DNA of 64,000 bases, from the NCBI GenBank assembly GCA_036674765.1, contig JARVKI010000045.1:248001-312000 (forward strand), given 5' to 3'. This DNA is from Seiridium cupressi. Its lineage: Eukaryota > Ascomycota > Sordariomycetes > Amphisphaeriales > Sporocadaceae. Each line of letters starts with the position of its first letter. Within the stretch, counting starts at the first letter, position 1. Below the pieces are notes generated by a model. That model had not been told where the DNA came from. It searched no databases and worked only from the letters and a program-made list of their open reading frames with translations. A program made the position numbers and the translations under genes. Shown in pieces: positions 1 to 10,678 of this stretch.

Positions 1-314
1 CCTTCCCGACTGTGGATCACTGCTTCTGCGTGCAGGAGGGCCTATTCAAGATCAAGGTCAAGGGCGAGGGTGATGCGTGGAGTGAGGCCAGGGAAGGGCA
101 GACTGTCGTGGTCGCAGCTGGCCAGTCCTTCAAGCTAGACTTCGGAAGCCGATATGTCCGTGTGATCACATTCACCAACGGCCATGGTATCGAGTACCTC
201 GTTCACACTGCGGGCTCATCACACACGGGCTTCGTGTTGCCCGAGGAGGCTGCCTCTTGGGATAAGTCCAAGTTTGAAGCTGCAGCCAAGGAGCTCAAAG
301 TAGAATTATCCTAA
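1..314 (+). CDS. Cupin-domain protein, 3' end only
   Basis: The reading frame is open from the window edge to a TAA at 312-314 and encodes about 104 C-terminal residues, so the gene starts outside the window. The piece has the alternating hydrophobic/glycine pattern of a cupin beta-barrel: a glycine-rich turn near EGLFKIKVKGEGDAW, then REGQTVVVAAGQ, then a strand-rich stretch ending in a short charged helix. Such single-domain fungal cupins resemble quercetin dioxygenase-like and other small-molecule-binding cupins. The metal-binding histidines of motif 1 would lie upstream, so no activity can be assigned. No signal peptide or membrane segment is visible in this part. Confidence 0.6.
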   Translation, partial: FPTVDHCFCVQEGLFKIKVKGEGDAWSEAREGQTVVVAAGQSFKLDFGSRYVRVITFTNGHGIEYLVHTAGSSHTGFVLPEEAASWDKSKFEAAAKELKVELS

Positions 315-430
315 TTGAAAAGAGCGTTTAATTGGCTGAACACGTCAAAGTTCGATGCATCTTATGCCATTGATGGGGCGTCTATTGTTGTAATGCCCGT
401 TTTCTGGCAGGGTTGTCATGATACATGATT

Positions 431-2155
431 CTAAACTGCGCTAAGGCGGCAGTAGCAGGATGCTTTGATGCGAACATCCGCTTTGCTGAGCGCTACCTCC
501 AGCTGCGGCTTGATGCTCGCAGCTTCTTCCTGGCGACCTAGTTTCACCATGCATTCGTGGTACCCGTGCAACGCCCATACATTGTTCGGGTGGTGGAGGA
601 CACGAGGGAGTGCATCGTCGAGTCCTAGATCTTCGGCATACACCGCAGCCGCCTTTTCAAAGTGGCCCTGTTCCATCAGCAGAGCGCCATACGCATGCCG
701 TGTTGGCTGCATCCAACCCCATGGCTCGTCGTACGGAAGTCCATCATCTCGCACAATGGCTTGCCGAAGATGAGTGAAAGCTGCATCATAGTTCTGCCGT
801 CGGTATTCGATCTCCCCATCCATCATAGCCTCGGCGACATTCAGGATGTCGACGCACTTGTTGTTGAACAGCATCCGCGATTCGGGAACGACCTGGCGGG
901 CTTGCAAGAATAATTCTCGTTCCTTTCCGGCACGGTCAAGATCTGCCGTGGCTGCGAAAGCCACGGCTTTGGCGTAACGAATCATTGCGGTGGTCGTGCA
1001 GTAAATCTTCGGATCGGTGGGCAAAGTCAGATCGATGATATCTTGCCATCGACCAAATCGGATCATAGCGTGCACTCTCATCGCGAGGAACCCTTCAAGC
1101 CAGTCTGCCATGGGTGGAGACTTGACGCGCAACAGCTCATCCGATAAAGAGCGCTCCATTCGTGCGACTGTCTCCAGAGCGACTCTCGACTTGCCAGCAA
1201 ACATGGCTGAGTAGATGCAGAAGTGGTAGTCGTGCATTCGGTACAGCGTGTAGAAATTGAGAGGGCCGGCGCGTGCCAGGAATTTCTCGTCGGCCTCAAA
1301 AGCTTTCTGATTCGATTCGATGCCAAGGTCATAATCTCCAAGAAGCACGTCTACGTGCGTGGGCATGTGGTTGAGATGGCCACCATCTGGAACCAGCGTA
1401 CGCAATTGATCGGCCGCCGGCTTGGCGGCTTCTGGCGTCGGTGACATCTCCATCAGGTGTATGTATAGGTGCAGCAAGCCTGGGTGTTGCATGCCGCCTT
1501 CCAGAGCCATTGACCGGTCCAGAATTGCCTTGGTGTCCAGCGTGCGGGCGCCTTCTGCTGGATTGCCCGTCTTAATGTCCCAAAGTTGCCAGGGCGTGAG
1601 GTTCATCAGTGCATCTGCGCAAAGCACTGCTACATCGAGGTCGTCCGGGAACTCGCGATGAACCTTCACCATTGCCTCCGCGTACGATCTGTTCCATATC
1701 GACAAATCCTCATCGGCATGCTCCCGGGGGTACCTGAACTGTAGAGCGCGGACTAAAGCCTGCTCCGCCGGTGAAGCATCAGTCGCCGCTCTGCTGGCTT
1801 CCGACACCATTCGATGCGTTCGCTGCACAGTGGACTCGAGCTCGGTTGAGTCGAAGAACTCCCAGGGCTTGTTGTAGTTGGGACCCAGGGCATATGCTGC
1901 ACCCCAGTAGGCCATGGCGAAATTGCTGTCGCGAGCGATCGCCTTCTCAAAGCAGTTGACCGCCTCCTCATGATTGAAACCATAACTCCAAAGGAGGCCT
2001 CTGTTGAACCACTCTTGGGCTTCCTTGTCCGTAGTGCTAACGGGCCGCCGATAGGTGCCCAAGTCATAGTATGCCCCTGCTGAGGGCTGGCCCGAGATGG
2101 ACGCCATGGCTGGGGCAATTGATTTAATTCGTGAAGGCCCTGGCGATGGTTTCAT
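431..2155 (-). CDS. TPR-repeat protein (574 aa)
   Basis: This intronless gene encodes 574 residues. A clear tetratricopeptide unit lies at about residues 49-85 (WFNRGLLWSYGFNHEEAVNC, then FEKAIARDSNFAMAYWG). Further helical pairs follow to about residue 545, including one around YGALLMEQGHFEKAAAVYAE. It belongs to a widespread group of cytosolic TPR proteins, found in fungi and bacteria, that is normally 530-600 aa; its partner and function are not established. The ATG at 2155 is used because it is the first in frame; a second Met 16 residues later, just before the conserved part, is an alternative. No signal peptide or transmembrane segment is seen. It is convergent with the cupin gene, with 116 bp between the stops. 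Confidence 0.8.
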   Translation of the reverse strand: MKPSPGPSRIKSIAPAMASISGQPSAGAYYDLGTYRRPVSTTDKEAQEWFNRGLLWSYGFNHEEAVNCFEKAIARDSNFAMAYWGAAYALGPNYNKPWEFFDSTELESTVQRTHRMVSEASRAATDASPAEQALVRALQFRYPREHADEDLSIWNRSYAEAMVKVHREFPDDLDVAVLCADALMNLTPWQLWDIKTGNPAEGARTLDTKAILDRSMALEGGMQHPGLLHLYIHLMEMSPTPEAAKPAADQLRTLVPDGGHLNHMPTHVDVLLGDYDLGIESNQKAFEADEKFLARAGPLNFYTLYRMHDYHFCIYSAMFAGKSRVALETVARMERSLSDELLRVKSPPMADWLEGFLAMRVHAMIRFGRWQDIIDLTLPTDPKIYCTTTAMIRYAKAVAFAATADLDRAGKERELFLQARQVVPESRMLFNNKCVDILNVAEAMMDGEIEYRRQNYDAAFTHLRQAIVRDDGLPYDEPWGWMQPTRHAYGALLMEQGHFEKAAAVYAEDLGLDDALPRVLHHPNNVWALHGYHECMVKLGRQEEAASIKPQLEVALSKADVRIKASCYCRLSAV

Positions 2156-2870
2156 ATGCGTGACGCTTGATGCAAGTCAAGTTGAGCCATCCTTCTAATC
2201 ATTGTTTAATGTCACGCCATTTTCAGCGAACCAGAGAGATTTCATCGTCGCAGCGGTCGAATTTAGTGGGTTCAGTCGCCTGTCGCTGGTTTTTCCCCCA
2301 GTGGCGTCGCCTCAGGTGGGCGCGTGGGGCAAGTAAATGTACATTCGTTGCAGGCAGTCCACCAGCGTCTACACTAACTACTCCCTGCGGGGTAATATCA
2401 ATATGGCTCTTGGATGCTCTTCCTCAAACAAATATCTGATATGCAGCGTGCACTTATTAACGGTTTCTGCGAAAGCACGTTATTTTGATGCTCTTCATGC
2501 ATAGTATATAGTCCTGCACCCGGCCCGATAAGTCTGTTCTCAACCGGCTCTCTGCCACTGAATCCCCCGGAAAAGAACTCACGACAGCGCCACTCAAGAA
2601 TATCTCCTCACGCCTCTTTCCCATCGGGCACCATGAAGAGGACAAATTGAAAAAATGGCTTTGAAGTTGATATCACTAAAAGTGCTGACTGCAGCAACCA
2701 TGTGTTCAATCGGTTCCCTATACAACCATCATCCTTCCTAAGTAGCAGTAAGGGAGTCATAAGAGTTATAAGCAAAGCTCCTGTTCCGTCACTTATCATT
2801 ATAAGCCCAGATACCACTGCCATAAACTGCTAGATATTCCTAATCCCACCACTTCGCCCTTATTTCCTCC
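2156..2870. other. Intergenic, 5' side of the TPR gene
   Basis: This stretch upstream of the TPR gene runs up to the left end of the solo LTR. I see no convincing coding sequence, RNA gene or repeat in it; short open frames lack codon bias and family resemblance. Confidence 0.5.
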
Positions 2871-3015
2871 TGATGAACGCACAGACCACGTGGGGTGGAT
2901 CAGTGGGGTTCTTAGTCTTAGGCCTTCACGGCAGCAGAGGGGAGCTTCCTTCCTTCATCATCATCCTCACGGAGGACCTCAATATACGGATTTCTCCCCA
3001 TATTACCGTCCATCA
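2871..3015 (+). mobile_element. Solo LTR-like element, copy A (145 bp)
   Basis: The element starts TGATGAACGC and ends CCGTCCATCA, so it has TG...CA ends and a short imperfect terminal inverted repeat (TGATGaACG versus TGATGgACG). It is flanked by a perfect 5-bp direct repeat CCTCC at 2866-2870 and 3016-3020, a target-site duplication. A nearly identical copy lies in the opposite orientation at 50117-50264 with a different duplication. The 5-bp duplications and TG...CA ends fit a short solo LTR; a MITE is the alternative. The copy ends 81 bp beyond the stop codon of the small secreted protein on the other strand. Confidence 0.75.
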
Positions 3016-3096
3016 CCTCCTATCCCTACATCCACAATGCCAGATCAGACTCCTATTCAGGCTACACCAGATACGACCTAAAAGGCTTCATTGGTT

Positions 3097-3375
3097 CTAG
3101 CAGTGGCTGCAGTCGAAAACTTCCTTGCAGCGCCGCTGGCAACTACGGACAAAAAGAATAGTCGCTGTGCAAGCGATATTACAGGCTGCACAGGTTCCGC
3201 ATCCACTAACTCTGACGACGTCAGAAGGCTCCTCAACCTTTTTGTTCAATGGCACGTCAGTATTCTTTGCTGGTGTGAAGGATTTGGGAGCATGAAATAC
3301 CTGCTCGGGAATTGCGGCGCCCATAACAGAGATACCGAACGCAGCGGCAGCAATAATTGCGAAATTGAGTTTCAT
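3097..3375 (-). CDS. Small secreted eight-cysteine protein (92 aa)
   Basis: Translation from the ATG at 3375 gives 92 residues; an in-frame upstream extension exists, but only this start yields a signal peptide (MKLNFAIIAAAAFGISVMGA, predicted cut near residue 20). A charged spacer follows, then a compact C-terminal domain with eight cysteines at 59, 62, 65, 69, 79, 83, 89 and 92. The spacing C-x2-C-x2-C-x3-C-x9-C-x3-C-x5-C-x2-C is nearly mirror-symmetric and contains a paired CxxxC...CxxxC, as in helical-hairpin disulfide peptides. I do not recognise a named family. The size, secretion signal and cysteine content fit a candidate effector or defence peptide; that role is inference. The gene is intronless and borders a solo LTR. 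Confidence 0.6.
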   Translation of the reverse strand: MKLNFAIIAAAAFGISVMGAAIPEQVFHAPKSFTPAKNTDVPLNKKVEEPSDVVRVSGCGTCAACNIACTATILFVRSCQRRCKEVFDCSHC

Positions 3376-5278
3376 CGTGTGTCTTTGTTGTGGAGAGTCT
3401 TGAGTATTTGAAATAATGGATATGCTTAAAACTTCCATGCAGCAGAGGATCAGCTCGGGGTTTATAATCAGAGAATTGAGCATATTTCTCTCTTGTAGAT
3501 ACTCCACAGCTTCTAAGTAAGTTCGGCGGTACCTCCCAAATGGCGCACCTTGCCCTTCGGTGAGTTGTTTTTGGTGGTGAAAAGCGTGTTTTCTAAACCA
3601 TCAACTTTTGGTCCATAACTACGAGAAACTCAAAATTTATCCATACAGCAGAGACAGCATCGAGAAAACGATCGATTTGCATTAAGGCCGGGTATTTAAG
3701 ATAAATAGGACGATGAAAGTGTCGTTAATACAAGAGAGATTTAATCCAGTCTCCGGGCAAGAGACCAGGCCAGTTCCAACATCCTGAAACCAGGTAAAAT
3801 ATCCTTGCGGTGAAGATTATATTCAGTGGGTCCGACAGTGGGCATCAGGTAACGTACAATGGATAACATACAGCCCTCCAGGATGATAAACCGATGGCGC
3901 GGAGCTAAGCGTGAAAAGGCTAGCATATAGCTCCCCATACAAAATAATAAGAAATCTATTTATTGCCCTAGTTTACGTAATTGCCACTCCATATACGGCG
4001 ATTTATAGAGTCCATATTACTTTGTAAAGGAAACTACACATTAACGCTTTTAAGTATACTGCTTGAATCTAGAGGATGTTCAGCTTTACCGCCGGGACCC
4101 CACCAATTCAGCCACGGTAATAGCGAATGATGTACCATTTCTATTGGAGTCCAGTGGGGCTGGAAGGTTACCTATTGGGTGTGTCAGCTTAGACTTTGGC
4201 TAGACGTTCTACCAATGACTGTAAAAACTTGGGATGTGCAATGGTCTTCCTCGGCCGTTGTCTGCCACTTTCGGCATTTGCCGAAGGGGTGCTAGATTGC
4301 TACTTTGCAATTAACGGTGGTAACAGCGTACGGACGGTGCAGGTCTTTATGGCAGGCATGTGTGCGAAATTGCGAAAGGAAGGGTCGCGAGGTCAGCCCA
4401 TCGATATGATCGGCGATTAGGGTCTCTCCGGCCGGCTTCGGGATACAAACGTCGCTCAGAACGATGGACTGCACAGCTTGTAAGGCTGAGGAGTCTCTGA
4501 ATATGAGCACAATAGGCTCAAGCCATCGAAGCTGTTCAGCAAAGTTGACCATTGTAGAGCGCGGCAATCGAGCAGATAGAGGATTAGGCAAAAGTGGGAC
4601 AGGATCTGTCGAGTACTGCGAAGGGATTTGCCAGTAAAAAAAAAAACCGTGACCAGCTACCTGCAGCTAGCAGTCAGCTGGCTAGCTAATATAAACGCAA
4701 TATCACTAAGCTGTTTAAGATTTACGAGTAGCGCTTGGCATCTTTACAAAAGGGCAAATATATTTCGATTTTATTTAAGAAAGGCTAATTTAGACGGTAA
4801 GAAAAAGAAAAGAAAAAGAAAAAAGAAAAAAAAAGGAGAAAAAAAGGAAAAAAAAGAAAAAGAAAAAAGATTTAAGAAGAGATTCCGTTCGCTAAAGTTT
4901 TATAGCTATAAATGAGGCAGATTTGTTCTTATGCCGCTTTAATCAGACATATTATTTGTGGCAGGGGTCGTGGACGAGGCTTCTTTTCATGTCATGCATT
5001 TCAGTTGGCTTGGTCGTACAAGGCATGAATGCGACTAAAGTGGCAAGACGCAGCCGCCTTACGAAGTATATATTAAAAAGGGGTAGGCTGGCAGCTGATC
5101 TATGGAACTTTCAGGAAAGCTTTTGCAGTTACCGCTGCCTTGTGCGATTGCTCTTGCGTGGAATCTTCGTCCTGTATGCCTTCCACCACTTAGTCAGACC
5201 CGTTCTCCGAAGCTTAGGGTTCCCTCTGAAACCGTGCTACAAAGAGAAGGTTTATAGTCGAAACCGAGATACATTGCT
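3376..5278. other. Long intergenic region with AT-rich, purine-tract section
   Basis: No gene is supported in this 1.9-kb stretch. The part from about 4620 to 4920 is AT-rich and contains the polypurine tract listed separately. The open frames here are short, lysine-rich or low-complexity, without recognisable domains. Confidence 0.5.
4799..4870 (+). repeat. Polypurine (A/G) low-complexity tract
   Basis: About 72 consecutive purines, mostly runs of A separated by single G, lie on the + strand. The tract encodes a meaningless poly-Lys/Glu frame and is best read as simple sequence in intergenic DNA. Confidence 0.85.
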
Positions 5279-6028
5279 CTACTTGAGGCAAGAGACGATA
5301 CCAGCAATGGCAGCGAGTGTGCCATCAGGGTCCTTCACACGGACCGTCTCAAGACCAAGCTCTTTAGCGGGGTAGTCGTTACCGCCGGGGAAGATGGCAT
5401 CACCAATGAACATGATCTGCTCGAGGGGAATACCGCTTGCGGCGCTCAGCTTCTTGAGTCCGTAACCCTTGTCCACACCCTTCTGAGTGATGTCGATCGA
5501 TGTAGCACCGCCCATGTTGATGGATAGGTCGGGGAGTCGCTTCTTCAGGTCTGCCTGGATGACCTTACGCTTGGCGAAGTCGGGGTCCCAGACGTGCTTC
5601 TCCTTGGGAGGGGCCTGCTGGCCAAGAGCGGAAAAGGTGATCTGGCTGCCACGGTCCTCAATGCGCTCGCCCCAGGTCTGCTCAGGCTTGAAGCCGGTAG
5701 CCAAAAGGGCAGCATCGAATGCGGCAATGATGTTCTTCCTCTCCTCCTCGCTGAAAAGCTCGGCGTAGACAACCTGCCACTTCCCATCCCTGTGTGTGTA
5801 GAGCTTGGTGCCGGTGGTGGGCATCAGCCAGAGCTTTGAAAGATCGGCGCGGGGAGGCAGACGGCTGGCGACCTGCTTCTCGAATTGGGGCCAGTCACCA
5901 CCCGAGATGACAGAGACGTGGGCAACGGACAATAGATCGGCGAGGGCCTCACCCATCGAGTCAAGCAGGGGCTGCTTGCTCTCGGCAAGAGTGCCGTCGA
6001 GATCGAAGGCGACGAGGGAGATGGGCAT
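5279..6028 (-). CDS. HAD-superfamily hydrolase, subfamily IIB (249 aa)
   Basis: An intronless 249-aa protein with all four HAD motifs: motif I FDLDGT with the nucleophile Asp9 and acid/base Asp11, motif II Ser42 in VISGG, motif III Lys187 in GVDKGYG, and motif IV Asp210 in FIGDAIFPGGND. The cap between motifs II and III includes a conserved ERIEDRGSQITFSALGQ block. This is the type-IIB cap architecture of phosphomannomutase/sucrose-phosphatase relatives, so a Mg-dependent phosphatase or phosphomutase acting on a sugar phosphate is likely. The cap block looks more like bacterial HAD-IIB hydrolases than like eukaryotic PMM2, so substrate and origin remain open. No targeting signal is seen; it is probably cytosolic. 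Confidence 0.8.
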   Translation of the reverse strand: MPISLVAFDLDGTLAESKQPLLDSMGEALADLLSVAHVSVISGGDWPQFEKQVASRLPPRADLSKLWLMPTTGTKLYTHRDGKWQVVYAELFSEEERKNIIAAFDAALLATGFKPEQTWGERIEDRGSQITFSALGQQAPPKEKHVWDPDFAKRKVIQADLKKRLPDLSINMGGATSIDITQKGVDKGYGLKKLSAASGIPLEQIMFIGDAIFPGGNDYPAKELGLETVRVKDPDGTLAAIAGIVSCLK

Positions 6029-7262
6029 TATGGCGGGGTGTCGCTCGGGAGGCGAAGTCGAGGAGATTCGATTTGAGGGTCGTAGACTTGGTTGCGTAAC
6101 GCAATAAAGGAATGTGTCGTCGCTCGCGGTTTATTGAGCTTGGTAGAGTTGCCCAATGATCAACCTAAAGGCTCAAACCCCGAAATTGCGGTGAAGGCCA
6201 GATTTGTTGATTCAAATGTTAATTGAGCTCGACGCCAAAAGTGAACGCGGGGTACCTGAATGCTTGGAACTTGGAAGGGTCCAGGCGGGGTGAGGCTGAC
6301 TCAGGGCACTGCCGCCACACCATAGTTGAGAGCGTGTGGCTTCCGCGTCTTTCCTAGTTGCTCAATCATTACGCTGCGGACGCCGCGATTATATCTGTTC
6401 TTGTAATGGGCACAACTTCCTTCTAGGGCCTCCAGTTGCCAAGTTTCCTAGTTTCCAAGCCAAGTTGCTAGCGCTCGAAGGTGATGTTTTGCTGCTTTCC
6501 AGGGTTTGCCGTTAGCTTGACCCTGCTCTGGTCGTGCCCTTGTGAAGCGCTTTGGCTTCACAGCCACTGTCGGTCAAACAGTCTTCAGCTGTTCGCTAAT
6601 TGCTTTTGCAATTCATGATTGTAGCCTCGAGAATTTGCAAGCTGGGTTTGGTGACTACCATCTTTATGCATTCATTATTAACAAGCTTACCATATGTACC
6701 GGTAGATGGACAATGGGACTATTAATCGTTGGTTCGGCATCAGCTCGGCGGCTCCGATTTCCCCGGAGAGCCGCAGCGGACCGAGGAAACAGGGGTCCTG
6801 CTTTCCCCAAAGGGTCACACGCTCAAGAGTCGGGAACTTATGGGGAGATGAGCACGGCGGCATCTCGAAACCGCGATTTCACCGACTGGCCAAGAGATTA
6901 CGGCTTCCGTATCTGTTGTATTCGCGGATTATCAAGAGCCACAGTCCTTGTTTTGTCCAGACAGTCGTTTATGCCGAACCTGCTCGTGTCCCACCTACAA
7001 CCCTGCCCGTATCTGCTCCATACGGGTCAAGGTCTACCCATTGAGGTGACGCCGCATCTCTATCACCACTGTGATCTAAATCAGATCTGCCGTAGATAAC
7101 TCGACCTATTCCGCTTTCCCGCTGAGAGTACATAACCTGGAACCTTTGTTGACATTGCAGCTATCCTTCACTCTTAGCTGAGCCCGGCAACAGTGGTGAT
7201 CTGATCACACGTGTGAATTTACCTTTTTCCTGAGCTATTGCCCTCCATACTATATAGCGAAC
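6029..7262. other. Divergent promoter region of the HAD and GH2 genes
   Basis: This 1.2-kb non-coding stretch lies between the start codons of the HAD hydrolase (-) and the beta-galactosidase (+). It contains a dense CGG/CCG cluster at 6735-6783, listed separately. An open frame at about 6542-7099 has no domain or codon bias and is not called. Confidence 0.5.
6748..6783 (+). promoter_or_regulatory. CGG/CCG-triplet cluster with 7-bp inverted repeat and CGGACCG
   Basis: Perfect 7-bp inverted arms GCGGCTC (6748-6754) and GAGCCGC (6768-6774) are followed at 6777-6783 by CGGACCG, about 480 bp before the beta-galactosidase ATG. Zn2Cys6 regulators bind pairs of CGG/CCG triplets, and CGGACCG occurs twice more in the promoter of the neighbouring Zn2Cys6 gene. 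The regulatory role is inference. Confidence 0.4.
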
Positions 7263-10200
7263 ATGGCTGAGGAGGTCAGACCCGACTATGAGAACTTGGA
7301 TGTCCTCCAGCGTTATCGTCTCCCCACACGGTCCTACTGGATTCCAGAGACTGCCATCCTATTAAATGGCGTGTGGGATTTCAACTATGCGTCCAGTCCT
7401 TTGGAAGCTCCCGAAATTAAGCAGGATCAACCCGTTACTGCTGAAGCCGCCTGGGGTCGCATCAATGTACCAGGACATTGGCAGCTACAGGGCTATGGCA
7501 GACCACATTACACAAATGTGATATACCCATTCCCGGTGTGTCCCCCTCACATCCCCACTGAGAATCCGACGGGCACGTATCGGCGTGCTTTCAGTGTCCC
7601 GCGGAGCTGGGACGAGTCTTCGCAGCTGCGCATCCGGTTCGATGGTGTGGACAGTTCTTATCACGTCTGGGTGAACGGCACTCTTGCCGGATATTCTCAA
7701 GGGAGCAGGAATCCTGCCGAGTTCGATATAAGCTCAATCGTCAAGCGAGATGAGGAAAACGAGCTTGCGGTTCAGGTCTATCAATGGTGTGAGGCATCGT
7801 ATATCGAAGACCAGGATCAATGGTGGCTTTCAGGTAAGTTGAATTCTCGGAGATCAATTAACGAGCGTTGGCATGCTGAGATACCAAATCAAAGGTATCT
7901 TCCGAGACGTCCACCTGTTGGCGTTCCCTGGTGCTGTGAGAATCGAAGATTACTGCGTCAAGACGGTACTAGATGATGAGTACCGAGATGCTACGCTCCA
8001 GGTTGAGATGACGCTTTCTGAACCGAGTGACGACAAGATTTCACTCATCATTCTGGACGGATCCTCCGAGATAGGCACATTGGAACGGTCAGCGCGGACA
8101 AGAAGCTCTTCGGTCAAGTTTGAAGTGCCCATTCACAATCCAAAGAAGTGGACGGCTGAGACACCGTATCTCTACAAGATCAAGCTGTCTCTGGTCTCGG
8201 CAGAATCTGTACCTATACAAACAATAGAGCAGAATGTCGGATTCCGCAAGGTGGAGATCAGAGGAGGCTTAATCACCGTCAACGGTAGGCCTCTGCTTCT
8301 GCGCGGTACTAATCGCCATGACCATCATCCCTTGTTTGGGAGAGCTGTTCCACTGGATTTCGTCAGAGAAGACCTGCTTCTCATGAAGCGACACAACATC
8401 AATGCACTAAGGACGAGCCATTATCCTAGCCACCCTCGACTCTATGACATGGCTGATGAGTTGGGCCTTTGGGTTATGGATGAGGCCGATCTGGAATGTC
8501 ATGGTTTCTACGATGCGGTAGCTCGGCCCCTAGACATTCCAGAGGAAATGGATTATGAGGAGCGCAAGGCTTTGACCTTCCCGCAAGCCGCCAAGTTCAC
8601 ATCTGATAATCCTGAGTGGAAAGAGGCATATGTGGACAGAATGCGCCAACTGATACAACGCGACAAGAACCATCCGAGTATTATTATCTGGTCATTGGGC
8701 AACGAGGCTTTCTATGGGTCCAATCATGCTGCCATGTACGAATACGCGAAGAGTGTTGACCCAGAAAGACCTGTCCATTATGAGGGTGATGCCAAAGCCG
8801 CCAGCGCTGACATGTACTCATACATGTATCCCAGCATGGAACGGTTGACGAAATGGGTTGAGAAGGAAGGCGTGAACGATGATGGCACATTTGATAAGCC
8901 AGTGGTTCTGTGCGAGTACGCGCATGCAATGGGTAATGGGCCGGGCTGGCTCGAAGATTACCAGAATCTGTTTCGGAAGTACCCGCGTCTCCAAGGGGGC
9001 TTTATATGGGAATGGGCGAACCACGGATTGTGGAATGCTGAGGGTGGGTTTTACGGATATGGCGGCGACTTTGGCGACGAGCCCAACGACGCAACGTTCG
9101 TTATGGATGGTCTTTGCAACAGTGAACACAAGCCCACGCCAGGTCTCCTCGAACTCAAAAGCGTTATTCAACCTGTGAAGTTCGATTTTGAGCAGGGCAA
9201 GGTGTTTATTACCAACGAGTATGATTTTGTAGGACTAGATCATCTTGTTGCTACATATGCCATCGAGGCCTTCGGTGACAAGTGAGTTTAGTTCTACTAC
9301 CTCTACAATGACCATGGTATGACTAACAGCTTCAGATCAACTTTGATCGAGTCAGGTCAGTTGTCATTGCCGAAACTCGGGCCTTGGGCGCGCGAAGAAC
9401 TTGAGCTCCCTTTTGAGATTATAAAGTTCAAGAACCACGCCGAAGAAATTTTCCTGACCATTGACATCAAGCTGCAGTCGGCCACAAACTGGGCCGTCCC
9501 CTCCCACGAAGTCGCTTTTTGGCAGAAGAAGATCTCCGGGAAAGGTGCTCAACCATCTACTTCTACTTCGACCACCACCAGTAAGATTGATACAAAAGAT
9601 TCAAGAGCTACGCTCAAGGTATTTGGATCGCACTGGAATCTTACTTTCGATAAAGTCCGTGGTTACCTTGTGGAGTGGGCTCATGGCGGTGAGCCTCTAG
9701 TTGAGATTGAGCCCAAGGTCCAGGCCGCCATCCTTCCCTGCTTCTGGCGTGCACCAACGGACAACGACCGTCCAGGCGATATTGACATGCCAGGTTCACT
9801 GCCCTACTGGAAGCACTATGGCGTCGACTCATTGACATCGCAACTACGTCAGTTCACCTTTGAGCAAGGGCTCGAGAATGACAGCGTGAAAGTGAGAGCA
9901 CATACGTTTTTGTCGCCACCGATACTCGGATGGGGCTACAATGTCCATGCGCTCTATACTATTTCAAATACTGGTCAACTAACAGTGAATGTCAAAGTTC
10001 AGCCGACCGGTCCCAAACCTGAGAACATCCCCCGCATCGGACTCGATCTCAGGCTGCCCAAACGTTTGAGCCGTGCCAAATGGTCAGGCTTAGGTCCGGG
10101 TGAGTCGTATCCAGATAAGAGGCTTTCGCAAAAGATTGGCATATGGTCAAGTTCTGTGGAACAACTGGAGATACCATACGACGTACCCCAGGAAAACGGG

Positions 10201-10491
10201 AATCGGATGGAGACTCGATGGCTGAAACTGGGCGATGATTACGGCGTTGGGCTCAAAGTCACTACGACAACAGTACCAGGCCACTTTAGCTGGACGGCAG
10301 CAAGATATAGCGCAGCGGCATTAGAGAAAGCCAGGCATCCTTGTGACTTGGTACGGGAAGATGCAACATTGCTGAACTTGAGCTCCAAGGTTGCTGGTGT
10401 TGGAACGGCCGCATGTGGTCCTGGCGTTCGTGATGATTTACAGGTCAAAGTACAAGATGATGAGTTTGAATTCGTCCTGGAGGCTGTCTAG
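7263..10491 (+). CDS. GH2 beta-galactosidase, intracellular (1037 aa)
   Basis: Three exons, 7263-7833, 7895-9281 and 9336-10491, give 1037 residues, the usual size of LacZ-type enzymes. Both introns have clear borders: GTAAGT...AAAG (61 bp), and GTGAGT...CAG (54 bp) with a TGACTAAC branch site. Domains follow the GH2 order: sugar-binding jelly roll, immunoglobulin-like domain, TIM barrel, then the C-terminal beta-galactosidase small chain. The acid/base is Glu461 in SLGNEAFYGSN and the nucleophile Glu531 in LCEYAHAMGN. There is no signal peptide, so it hydrolyses lactose or other beta-galactosides after uptake, as K. lactis Lac4 and A. nidulans BgaD do. A Zn2Cys6 regulator and a LAC12-like permease lie directly downstream, supporting a lactose/galactoside module. 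Confidence 0.93.
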
Positions 10492-10678
10492 TCATAATTT
10501 CGGTCATCCTTGGCTTCTATTTGCATAGCTCTTACACTTAGCTCTTACACATTATGCGTGCGCAATCTAAAGACTGGCCAGCTAGGTCGAGCACGGACGA
10601 TTTTATAGAGTAGAGTCTGAAATGCTGCCAGAACTCAGTAGAAATTACTCCTGACATCTCTCTCAAGCTCGTCTGCTC

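Noticed and set aside
2873..3100. Open frame repeated at 49960-50280 as a possible conserved peptide
   Set aside because: The similarity is explained by the solo LTR itself, with ends and target-site duplications outside the frame; a 3-bp indel and early stops follow directly after the element.
4628..4915. Lysine-rich open frame
   Set aside because: It arises from a polypurine tract and has no protein character.
6542..7099. 185-residue open frame upstream of the beta-galactosidase
   Set aside because: It has no domain, no codon bias and unnatural composition, and overlaps other frames; it lies in a promoter region with CGG/CCG clusters.
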